From an uncultured bacterium (GTDB taxonomy: Bacteria > Verrucomicrobiota > Lentisphaeria > Victivallales > UBA1829), in the NCBI GenBank assembly GCA_900548385.1, contig URKJ01000001.1, positions 124,001 through 188,000 on the forward strand: a stretch of 64,000 bases of DNA. Direction: 5' to 3'. The position numbers were made by a program, and so were the translations under genes. The notes beneath the pieces are model-generated. The model had not been told where the DNA came from, did not search any database, and saw only the letters and a list, made by a program, of their open reading frames with translations. Below are positions 1 to 6,908 of this stretch, piece after piece. The first letter of the stretch is position 1; each line of letters starts with the position of its first letter.

Positions 1-540
1 AAGTCCTTTTTCAGAAAGTTCCGGCCACGCTTTGTGATTGACGGGATTTGCGGCAAGGAACATCGCCCGTTCGTATTCCGGCGCAAACGCCAGCAGAACG
101 CGGGTCGTGACACGGGAATAGTTGAACCGGCGTTCATTTTCGATCAGCGCCGGATTGACCGAGATCACGGAGTTGCCGGAAACGGAGGCTATGATCATGC
201 GTTCCCCGTTGAACAGCGTGGTGAGGATGAACGATTCTCCGGTCTGTTCCGCCGCGTCCCGGAGCAGGCGGACCGCCATCGGCCGGATCTGTCCGGCGAA
301 TGCCCCCGCTTTGGAAAGCATGGCGCATTTTTCGCCGGCGGCATAGATACCGCGTGCGCTCCGCCGGATATAGCCGCAGAATTCGAGCGTCTGCATCATA
401 TTCCGAGCCGTGGTTTTCCGCATTCCGAACCGTTCGGCGATTTCCGCCAGCCCCGTTCCTTCCGAGATCATGGAACATTCCAGAACGTATTCCAGAATCG
501 CGAACGCGTTGGCAACGGATTGTATGGACGGTTTATTCAT
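1..540 (-). CDS. IclR-family transcriptional regulator (3' end outside window)
   Basis: Reading from the ATG at 540 down to base 1 gives 180 uninterrupted residues with no stop, so the gene runs off the left edge. The N-terminus (MNKPSIQSVANAFAILEYVL) followed by GLAEIAERFGMRKTTARNMM and GYIRR is the winged-helix domain of IclR regulators; the remainder (SGNSVISVNPAL, FNYSRVTTRVLLAFA) fits the GAF-like effector domain. A weak AGGAT ribosome site lies upstream. An imperfect inverted ATTCA/TGAAT pair (555-571) in the upstream AT-rich stretch could be an operator; this is only inference. Divergent from the GntR-LacI gene at 717. Family call is firm; ligand unknown. Confidence 0.85.
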   Translation of the reverse strand, partial: MNKPSIQSVANAFAILEYVLECSMISEGTGLAEIAERFGMRKTTARNMMQTLEFCGYIRRSARGIYAAGEKCAMLSKAGAFAGQIRPMAVRLLRDAAEQTGESFILTTLFNGERMIIASVSGNSVISVNPALIENERRFNYSRVTTRVLLAFAPEYERAMFLAANPVNHKAWPELSEKGL

Positions 541-591
541 TATAAAAATATCCTATTCATTATTATTGAATATTCCGTTATTAATATAAAT

Positions 592-660
592 CTGTTTTTC
601 CGGTTGTCAAGAATTTTTTTCAAAAAAAGAGCGTTCCGGGGGCTTGACAAAACGGTGATC
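592..660 (+). repeat. 69-bp repeat, copy A (promoter-bearing)
   Basis: Near-identical to 6682-6748: two single-T length differences in T runs and one G/C substitution. The core has the inverted arms TTGTCAAG (604-611) and CTTGACAA (643-650) around a T7-C-A7 stretch and GAGCGTTCCGGGGG. The right arm supplies the -35 box of the promoter of the regulator at 717. Confidence 0.9.
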
Positions 661-672
661 TTGTTTTATAAT
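644..672 (+). promoter_or_regulatory. Consensus sigma70-type promoter of the GntR-LacI regulator
   Basis: TTGACA at 644-649 and TATAAT at 667-672 are separated by exactly 17 bp, the ideal spacing. Transcription should begin near 679. The -35 box lies inside repeat copy A. Confidence 0.85.
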
Positions 673-679
673 ATAACCA

Positions 680-696
680 TTATACACCTTTATACA
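680..696 (+). promoter_or_regulatory. Possible autoregulatory operator (TTATACA direct repeat)
   Basis: TTATACA occurs at 680-686 and again at 690-696, a 10-bp period that places both on one helix face directly at the predicted transcription start. The position suits autorepression by the downstream GntR-LacI protein. Inference from position and periodicity only. Confidence 0.4.
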
Positions 697-716
697 TAAT
701 TTTGGAGGTTTTTGTT

Positions 717-1817
717 TTGGGAGAAGGATTGACCAAACAGGAGCGGATTTTTCAGACACTGGTGCTGGAAATCGAAAAAGGGATCTGGCCTGTGGATTCA
801 CTGCTTCCTTCGGGTGCCAGGCTGGCGGAACGTTTTGATGTGGCTCCGCTGACGGTACGCAGGGTTCTTCTGGAATTGCAGAATCAGCATTATATCCGGA
901 CCGTGAACGGGGTCGGGAGTTTCGTCCTGTCGCGTCCGCAGGAGGACGAACCGAAAATTCTGGTGGTGACTACGCCGACTTTTACACAGGAAAGCTGTTT
1001 GCTGTATATCATTTCCGGAATCATGGAAAGCTGTCAGGAACGGAAAGTGAAGGTCGATTTTCTGCTGGAGAGTTTTCTGCGCGGCGACGACCGGATCGCT
1101 TTTGCCCGGAATTTGCGCAGAAAAAATTATCTGGGGGTGATTTTCACCCGCTGTCTTTTTGTCGGGGATGAACCGGAATTTGCGGCGCTCCGGGAACTGA
1201 ATATTCCGGTTTTGCTGCCTCATGCGACACCGGAAGACAGGAAAATGACCGGTTTCGCCACATTGTTTACAGATGAAGCCGCCGCATGGGAAGATGCTTT
1301 AGTTTATTTACGGGAGCTGGGACACCGGCGGATCGCACAGCTGATGCGTCCACTGCATACCGGCAGATTCCGGTCGCGGACCTGGGTGCAGCATCAGAAT
1401 CTGCTGAAAAAACTGGGACTGGATGCTTCTCCGGATCTGTTTTGCATCCTGAACGATTACAATTCTCCGGATTTTGTTCCGCTGCTGACCGGATTGCTTC
1501 AGAAGCCGGAACGGCCTACGGCGATACTGGGCTTTTCGGACTTCTTTGCGCTTCGTGCCTGTGATGAATTGGCACGTCTGCGGATCGGGGTTCCGGACGA
1601 GCTGTCGGTGATGGGATTTTGCGGTTACCCAGGAGGCGAGTCCAGAGCGTGTCCGCTGTCCACAATGGATTTCATGTACGGCAGAATCGGGGATCAGGCT
1701 GTGCGGACTCTGCTCCATGCTTCGGAATGGTTCGGCGGCGGAAAAAAGGTGCCGCTGCTGAAAACTCCATACCGGCTGGTCGAACGGAGTACAACGGGTT
1801 TATGCCACGGAACGTGA
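717..1817 (+). CDS. GntR-LacI hybrid transcriptional regulator
   Basis: A 366-residue regulator. Residues ~1-75 form a GntR winged helix (LTKQERIFQTLVLEIEKG, LPSGARLAERFDVAPLTVRR, VNGVGSFV). From ~80 on it is a periplasmic-binding-protein-like sensor as in LacI/PurR (YIISGIMESCQERKVKVDF, YLRELGHRRIAQLM, RLRIGVPDELSVMGF), which implies a sugar-type effector. The start is TTG at 717, because GGAGG at 704-708 is 8 bases upstream; reading from TTG 702 would bury that ribosome site. It heads a co-directional module of pseudopilin, glycoside hydrolase and SGNH hydrolase, so it probably controls them. Ligand unknown. Confidence 0.85.
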   Translation: MGEGLTKQERIFQTLVLEIEKGIWPVDSLLPSGARLAERFDVAPLTVRRVLLELQNQHYIRTVNGVGSFVLSRPQEDEPKILVVTTPTFTQESCLLYIISGIMESCQERKVKVDFLLESFLRGDDRIAFARNLRRKNYLGVIFTRCLFVGDEPEFAALRELNIPVLLPHATPEDRKMTGFATLFTDEAAAWEDALVYLRELGHRRIAQLMRPLHTGRFRSRTWVQHQNLLKKLGLDASPDLFCILNDYNSPDFVPLLTGLLQKPERPTAILGFSDFFALRACDELARLRIGVPDELSVMGFCGYPGGESRACPLSTMDFMYGRIGDQAVRTLLHASEWFGGGKKVPLLKTPYRLVERSTTGLCHGT

Positions 1818-1888
1818 CTGCATGAAATGCTGATCGCAGAAACGAATTCGTATAAGAAACGAAACATATGCAAAAGGAGATATGAATT

Positions 1889-2749
1889 ATGAAACGAAAC
1901 TCATTCAAGGGCAGGCGGAGGCGAAAGAATGATCTTCCTCTGAAATTCCAGACTTACTTTTCCATGATAGAGCTTTTACTAGTTATTTCAATTATTGCAA
2001 TATTGGCGTCTCTTCTGCTTCCCGTTCTGAACCGCGCCCGCGATTCCGCTCAGCAGTCCGCCTGCCGTTCCAACCTGAAACAGCTCGGCGCGGCGCTGGC
2101 CGGCTATACGGTTGATTCCGACGACTATTTTCATTTTTCCAAAACAGAGAGGAACAGTTCCTATCTGTACAAGACCTGGACGATGCTGTATGTTCAGAAT
2201 GCCTATACTTCGGCAAAGCTGTTTCTGTGCGGAAGCCGCATCCCGGACAGTGAAACAAAGAGAAATTACAGGACGCGTTTAAAGACTTTCACCGCGACGA
2301 CGGACAAGGGGTGGCCATGGCATTTTCCTGATTACGGTTACAATCATCTGCTGGGGAGCGATCATGCCGGAGTGCGCTGTTCACAAGGGCATACGGGGGT
2401 GCTGGATGCAGGGGTGAGAGTTGGACAGGTCCGGCGTCCATCGGGGATTCTGGCATTCGGAGAGTCACGCGAGGCGTTGACAGATGCAGCCCTTGCCAAT
2501 CCTGCCGGTTATTTTATCGTTCATTCGAGATACAGTTTGAATACAAAATGCCATCATGGCTACACTTCCGGCAATCTGTTTCCCGTTCATGGCGTGATCT
2601 GCAATACGGTTTTCGTCGACGGACATACCGCTGCGTACCGGGCGCAGATTCCAGGTATTGAGGGAGGACGTTCCCTGTATGAGCAGCAGAGACTCGGCAA
2701 CTGGTATATGGGAAAAACGGAAAACAACAGTTTTTATCCGTTGGAATAA
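1889..2749 (+). CDS. Pseudopilin with prepilin-type N-terminus and H-X9-DG domain
   Basis: 286 residues. A basic leader precedes FSMIELLLVISIIAILASL, the hydrophobic helix of type IV/type II prepilins with the conserved Glu at +5. The residue before the Phe is Tyr, not the Gly normally needed by prepilin peptidase. The C-terminus carries an exact H-x9-DG signature ending VFVDGH, as in the family of prepilin-like proteins expanded in Planctomycetes and Lentisphaerae. AGGAG about 9 bases upstream supports the start. It lies between the regulator and a large secreted hydrolase; a role in secreting or displaying that enzyme is inferred. Confidence 0.85.
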   Translation: MKRNSFKGRRRRKNDLPLKFQTYFSMIELLLVISIIAILASLLLPVLNRARDSAQQSACRSNLKQLGAALAGYTVDSDDYFHFSKTERNSSYLYKTWTMLYVQNAYTSAKLFLCGSRIPDSETKRNYRTRLKTFTATTDKGWPWHFPDYGYNHLLGSDHAGVRCSQGHTGVLDAGVRVGQVRRPSGILAFGESREALTDAALANPAGYFIVHSRYSLNTKCHHGYTSGNLFPVHGVICNTVFVDGHTAAYRAQIPGIEGGRSLYEQQRLGNWYMGKTENNSFYPLE

Positions 2750-2794
2750 CAATAGATTTCATTCCGTAAGATAACCATTTGAAAGGAGAATTGT

Positions 2795-5317
2795 ATGAGA
2801 AAAAAAAGATGGGGGCACCTCTTTGTCCTATTTGGATTTCTGAGCGTGCTCACGGCGGCGGAGAAAGAGTTTGATACCGGGGATGCGGTCCGTGGATCGG
2901 CGCCTGGAAATCTTTTTCTGGAATCGGAAAAATTGCTGTTTTCGCTTCGTCTTCCGCCAGGGGAAACACTGTATACCGTGACCGACGTTTACGGAAAAGT
3001 TCATGCATCCGGGACTTGGATCGGCGCGGATACCGCCGAGCTGCCGCGTCTGCCGCGCGGGTTGTATGAGATTGTCCTGAACAATAAAAATGCGGTCTTT
3101 ACCCGGAACGTCACGTTTTCCGTTCTGCCGCCGCCGGCAAAAGTCGAGGATACGGTGCAGATATTCGGGTTCGATTCGGCGATCGACTGCTCCGACGGGG
3201 CGGACAGCGGGAGCGCTGAACTCCGTATCCGTCCCTCGCGGGAATGTCTGCTTGCCGCCGCCGTCCGCACGGGAATGCGCACGGTCCGGGTGCGGACGGG
3301 ATGGCGTCAGTTGGTGAAAGACCGGTATGATGTGCTGCATCTGAAAAGCAAGCGGGCGATTGCCGAATTGATGAAATCATACGGCATTGATTCCGCGGGC
3401 TGTATTGAAGGACCTAAAAACGATCCCTGGCGGAGAAGCGGAACGAAAATACCGCGCCGCGCTCAGATGAATGATAAATTCACGTCTCCGGATGATCTGT
3501 TTGATGCTTACCGGTACTGTAAAACGCTTGCCGCGACGATCGGCGGTGACGCTCTCCGTTATTGTGAATACCTCAACGAGCCTGATCTCAAGGGAGATCC
3601 GACGTGGGAAGTCGCCGCTCATTTCAAAGCCGCAGCACTGGGATTCCGGGCGGGCGACCCGAAGATGCGTATTATGACGCCGAGTTTCTGTCAGGAGGAT
3701 CCCGTGATGCTGGACATCTTTCTCGGCAGCGATACCCGGTATTATTTTGATGTGTTCAATATGCACTGTTACTGGGATTTGCTGGCGCACGGACGCTATT
3801 TCGGTACATTCCGCGATGCCATGCGCCGTGCCGGATGCGGCGACCGTGCAATCTTCGTATCCGAAAACGGCGACGGCATGACTGCGATGAAGAAGAATCC
3901 GCGTTTTTCCGTCCGCGCGAAAAAATACCGCGAACTCTCACGGAAACAGGAGTTCGCACAGGCGGAATGGCTTGCCAAAACCAGCCTTTCCATGCAGCGG
4001 CTTGGAATCTCCGTCAATATGATTTTCTATCTGACAACCCGTTTCGAGGGGGAGGCTCTGGACTGGGGACACTTCCGGACCGACCATTCGGCGCGTCCGT
4101 CGTTGACGGTGCAGGCGAATCTCGCTCATCATCTCATGCCGTGCCGGTATCTGGGCGTGTATAATCCGGCTCCCGGATTGCGGGGGATGCTTTATGCCCG
4201 TCTGGACGGGCTTCAGACTCTGCTGTTTTGGTCGGAGAATGATTTTGACAAGAAGGGAAAGGTAAGCCACTATGTCATTCCTGCTCCGAAGAAGCTTCGC
4301 ACGTTTTCCCTGCCGGCACCCGATGGGGACTATCCGTTGTATGATATGTATGGATCAACGCGTCCGGCGGTCCGTGTGAGCAATGGTAGAGCGTCCGCGG
4401 AGGTGTCTTCCATGCCGACGATCCTGACCGGAGTTTCCGGGTTGTCGCCGCAGGAACCTGCGCCGCCGCGTCCGCGGTTCACTGCCGATACGGATCCGGC
4501 GCTTGATATGGGAATTGTTGCCCGGATCATTCCCGGAGACGGTCTGGAACCGGATTCCGCCGGACATTTTGCGGAGCAGACAAAAAAGCGTGCGCAGTGC
4601 CGGATTGAACTTTATAATTTCGACGACAAGCCGAAATCCGGAACTCTGACCCTCTCCGGCTGCCGGATCATCAATGCTCCGGGAAAAGTGACTTTGCCGC
4701 CGGAATCGGCGGTCATGCTGGCGTTCGAGGTCGAACCGGAACAGAAAGGGGACTTTCAGTCTGTTCTGGAAGTCGGCGGCAAATTCGGCGGCAAGCGCAT
4801 ATCGCGGGCGTTCATGCCTGTCCGGTATGTGTTTGATCCTGCGGCGTTTGATATGATCCCATGTCCGGAACTGCTGGTGCCGGAACGCTGGCGTCCGATC
4901 TCGTCCAGTCCGATGCGGATCTTTTCGCCGGAACCGGGTGTGATCGCATTCCGGGTTGATAAATTTCTCAACAACAATCGCTGGACGGCTCCTTCCACAC
5001 TGCTGAAACCGGGTGAGTTCAACCTGGCGGATACCATCGGCATTGCGTTTGAGACGAGGACGCTGGGAAAGGTCGTGTCGCCGAATCGCAACGTGGCGCT
5101 GCTTCGTCAAAAGGTGAAAGAACAGGGGAATGCCCGTACTTCCCTCTATCGAATTCCGCAAAACCAGGAATGGCACGAGTGCCGGGTTTTCTGGAATGCG
5201 GACCGGAAATGGCTTGAAAAGACCACGCAGATTCGGTTCGGTGGCAGTTCCAGCAAAAGCGAGTGGGTCGAATTCCAATATCGGAATATCCGTTTCCTCA
5301 AATTGAAAGGAAAATAA
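2795..5317 (+). CDS. Secreted clan GH-A glycoside hydrolase
   Basis: 840 residues with a signal peptide (MRKKRWGHLFVLFGFL then AA). The middle third is a TIM barrel: EYLNEPDLKGDP holds the acid/base Glu in the NEP motif of clan GH-A, and FVSENGDGM probably holds the nucleophile Glu. The arrangement resembles GH39/GH5-type enzymes, but I cannot fix the family. The C-terminal ~280 residues look like beta-sandwich domains. GAAAGGAG sits 6-9 bases before the ATG. The SGNH hydrolase gene follows 3 bp after the stop, so the two are translated from one message. Substrate unknown. Confidence 0.75.
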   Translation: MRKKRWGHLFVLFGFLSVLTAAEKEFDTGDAVRGSAPGNLFLESEKLLFSLRLPPGETLYTVTDVYGKVHASGTWIGADTAELPRLPRGLYEIVLNNKNAVFTRNVTFSVLPPPAKVEDTVQIFGFDSAIDCSDGADSGSAELRIRPSRECLLAAAVRTGMRTVRVRTGWRQLVKDRYDVLHLKSKRAIAELMKSYGIDSAGCIEGPKNDPWRRSGTKIPRRAQMNDKFTSPDDLFDAYRYCKTLAATIGGDALRYCEYLNEPDLKGDPTWEVAAHFKAAALGFRAGDPKMRIMTPSFCQEDPVMLDIFLGSDTRYYFDVFNMHCYWDLLAHGRYFGTFRDAMRRAGCGDRAIFVSENGDGMTAMKKNPRFSVRAKKYRELSRKQEFAQAEWLAKTSLSMQRLGISVNMIFYLTTRFEGEALDWGHFRTDHSARPSLTVQANLAHHLMPCRYLGVYNPAPGLRGMLYARLDGLQTLLFWSENDFDKKGKVSHYVIPAPKKLRTFSLPAPDGDYPLYDMYGSTRPAVRVSNGRASAEVSSMPTILTGVSGLSPQEPAPPRPRFTADTDPALDMGIVARIIPGDGLEPDSAGHFAEQTKKRAQCRIELYNFDDKPKSGTLTLSGCRIINAPGKVTLPPESAVMLAFEVEPEQKGDFQSVLEVGGKFGGKRISRAFMPVRYVFDPAAFDMIPCPELLVPERWRPISSSPMRIFSPEPGVIAFRVDKFLNNNRWTAPSTLLKPGEFNLADTIGIAFETRTLGKVVSPNRNVALLRQKVKEQGNARTSLYRIPQNQEWHECRVFWNADRKWLEKTTQIRFGGSSSKSEWVEFQYRNIRFLKLKGK

Positions 5318-5320
5318 AGA

Positions 5321-6640
5321 ATGCGGAAAATCGTTCAAATACTTGTCGGCATTGTCGTTCTTCTGACGGCTGTCGCGGAATCGGCGGAACCTGCGGACTG
5401 TTCTTTGCGTGACGGACTGCCGTTTTTTGTGGAAAAGCTCCGTAACGGAAAACCGGTGACGGTTGTCTATTTCGGCGGCAGTATAACATATGACCGGCGT
5501 GGTTGGCGCGTGCTTGTTTCCGACTGGTTGAACCGTAAACATCCGAATGTGAAATTCCGTCATGTCAATGCCGCTGTCGGCGGGACTGGATCGGATGTCG
5601 GATTTTTCCGGCTGGAAAAAGACGTTCTGGCGCACAGTCCGGATCTGGTCTTTGTGGAGTTTGCGGTAAATGACCGCAACAAAGCGGCTCTCTATACACA
5701 GCGCTGCATGGAGGGGATCGTCCGGAAGATCCGGAGTCGTCTGCCGAATTGTGATATCTGTTTTGTCTATACTGCCACGGCGCAGGATTTGAAGAATTTT
5801 GCCGGCGGAACCTGGATGAGATCCGTTGAAGCGATGGAAAAGGTTGCGGAACATTACCGTCTGCCGAGTGTGTTCCTGGCTGCCGATGCGCTGCGGCTGT
5901 ACAAAAAGGGAAAATTGCGGCTTCAAACGGATTCCCGGCTGGAATTGCGTCGGGGCGATGGAAAACGGTTAGGTCTGAATCTGATGGAGACCAACGGGGC
6001 TGAATTCGGCATTGCCCTGCCGGTGCGGGTTGACAGGGAAGGGTGTATGGTTTTCAGCCGGGACGGCGTGCATCCTCTTTTTGATACGGGACATCAGCTG
6101 TATTTCAACGTTCTCCGTCGTGCGCTGTCAGCGCTTCCGCCGCAATCTTCCGCTCCCCGGTCTCTTCCGGAACCGCTGGATGAGGACAACCTTGCAGCAA
6201 TGAAAACAGTGCTTCCCGATCCGCGGAATATTACCGGTGGCATTGCGGAAAAACTGTCGGAACGTTCCGTTCCCGGACGCATTTATCAGAATGAAATATG
6301 GAAACTGCCGGCAGGAAGCGAAATGCTGCTGGAGTTCAACGGCTCCATGCTGCTGTTGAATACTCTGCGCGGTCCTGATTGCGGTTGGGTGGAGTTTTCT
6401 GTGGATGGCGGCAAGCCTGTGCGCGTTCTCAACTTCACACCGATTTCCTCCGGTTATACTCCGTCGAATATCATGCTCCCGGCGGGAACTGCCGGACGTC
6501 ATCAGCTGAGACTCCGGGTATTGAATGAGAGTGTAAACAAGAAAAAGATTCTTCGTCCCAACCTCCGATCCAGCATGGACAAGACTCCGGAACGGTTCCG
6601 GGAAACAAATTTTTATCTGCGTTTTATTCTAGTCCGCTGA
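5321..6640 (+). CDS. Secreted SGNH/GDSL-type esterase
   Basis: 439 residues with signal peptide (MRKIVQILVGIVVLLTAVAE). All SGNH blocks are visible: YFGGSITYD (catalytic Ser), AVGGTGSDVG (oxyanion Gly), VEFAVNDRN (Asn) and RDGVHPLFDTGH (Asp and His). The C-terminal ~150 residues form a separate beta-rich domain. Such enzymes deacetylate or de-esterify polysaccharides, which fits its place directly behind the hydrolase at 2795. A strong hairpin follows the stop, so it ends the module. Confidence 0.8.
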   Translation: MRKIVQILVGIVVLLTAVAESAEPADCSLRDGLPFFVEKLRNGKPVTVVYFGGSITYDRRGWRVLVSDWLNRKHPNVKFRHVNAAVGGTGSDVGFFRLEKDVLAHSPDLVFVEFAVNDRNKAALYTQRCMEGIVRKIRSRLPNCDICFVYTATAQDLKNFAGGTWMRSVEAMEKVAEHYRLPSVFLAADALRLYKKGKLRLQTDSRLELRRGDGKRLGLNLMETNGAEFGIALPVRVDREGCMVFSRDGVHPLFDTGHQLYFNVLRRALSALPPQSSAPRSLPEPLDEDNLAAMKTVLPDPRNITGGIAEKLSERSVPGRIYQNEIWKLPAGSEMLLEFNGSMLLLNTLRGPDCGWVEFSVDGGKPVRVLNFTPISSGYTPSNIMLPAGTAGRHQLRLRVLNESVNKKKILRPNLRSSMDKTPERFRETNFYLRFILVR

Positions 6641-6646
6641 AAAACA

Positions 6647-6680
6647 CTCCGCCGGATGATCCTGTCCGGCGGAGCGTTTT
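6647..6680 (+). terminator. Rho-independent terminator of the first module
   Basis: CTCCGCCGGA (6647-6656) pairs perfectly with TCCGGCGGAG (6665-6674) over an 8-base loop and is followed by CGTTTT. It starts 7 bases after the SGNH gene stop. Confidence 0.85.
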
Positions 6681-6681
6681 C

Positions 6682-6748
6682 CTGTTTTCCGCTTGTCAAG
6701 AATTTTTTCAAAAAAAGAGCGTTCCGGGGGCTTGACAAAACGGTGATC
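6682..6748 (+). repeat. 69-bp repeat, copy B
   Basis: Second copy of the element at 592-660, in the same orientation, lying after the terminator of the first module. The TTGACA box is kept (6732-6737) but the sequence 17 bp downstream is ATTTGG, so this copy has no matching -10 box. Together the copies bracket the regulator-pseudopilin-hydrolase-esterase module. Confidence 0.9.
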
Positions 6749-6808
6749 CGGCAAATTTGGCACACACAAGCAGTGTTTTAATTAATTCGCTGTTTTGTCG
6801 TTTCTCAT

Positions 6809-6837
6809 TTGAATTTTTCATCGTTGAGCAATATTGT
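6809..6837 (+). promoter_or_regulatory. Probable promoter of the GH20-like gene
   Basis: TTGAAT (6809-6814) and TATTGT (6832-6837) with 17-bp spacing, about 70 bp before the chosen start at 6909. It lies downstream of repeat copy B. Confidence 0.45.
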
Positions 6838-6908
6838 ACTTCCTGATTGAAAGCTGCAAATCATTTGGTTTCTGATTAATGGAAAGCAACACAGGGAGAT
6901 TCCGTTTT

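Noticed and set aside
1842..1851. Palindrome ACGAATTCGT before the first pseudopilin gene
   Set aside because: Ten bases only, with no second copy at the other pseudopilin genes; compatible with chance.
4355..5926. 523-residue minus-strand frame
   Set aside because: Antisense to the GH-A hydrolase and SGNH genes, which carry signal peptides and catalytic motifs.
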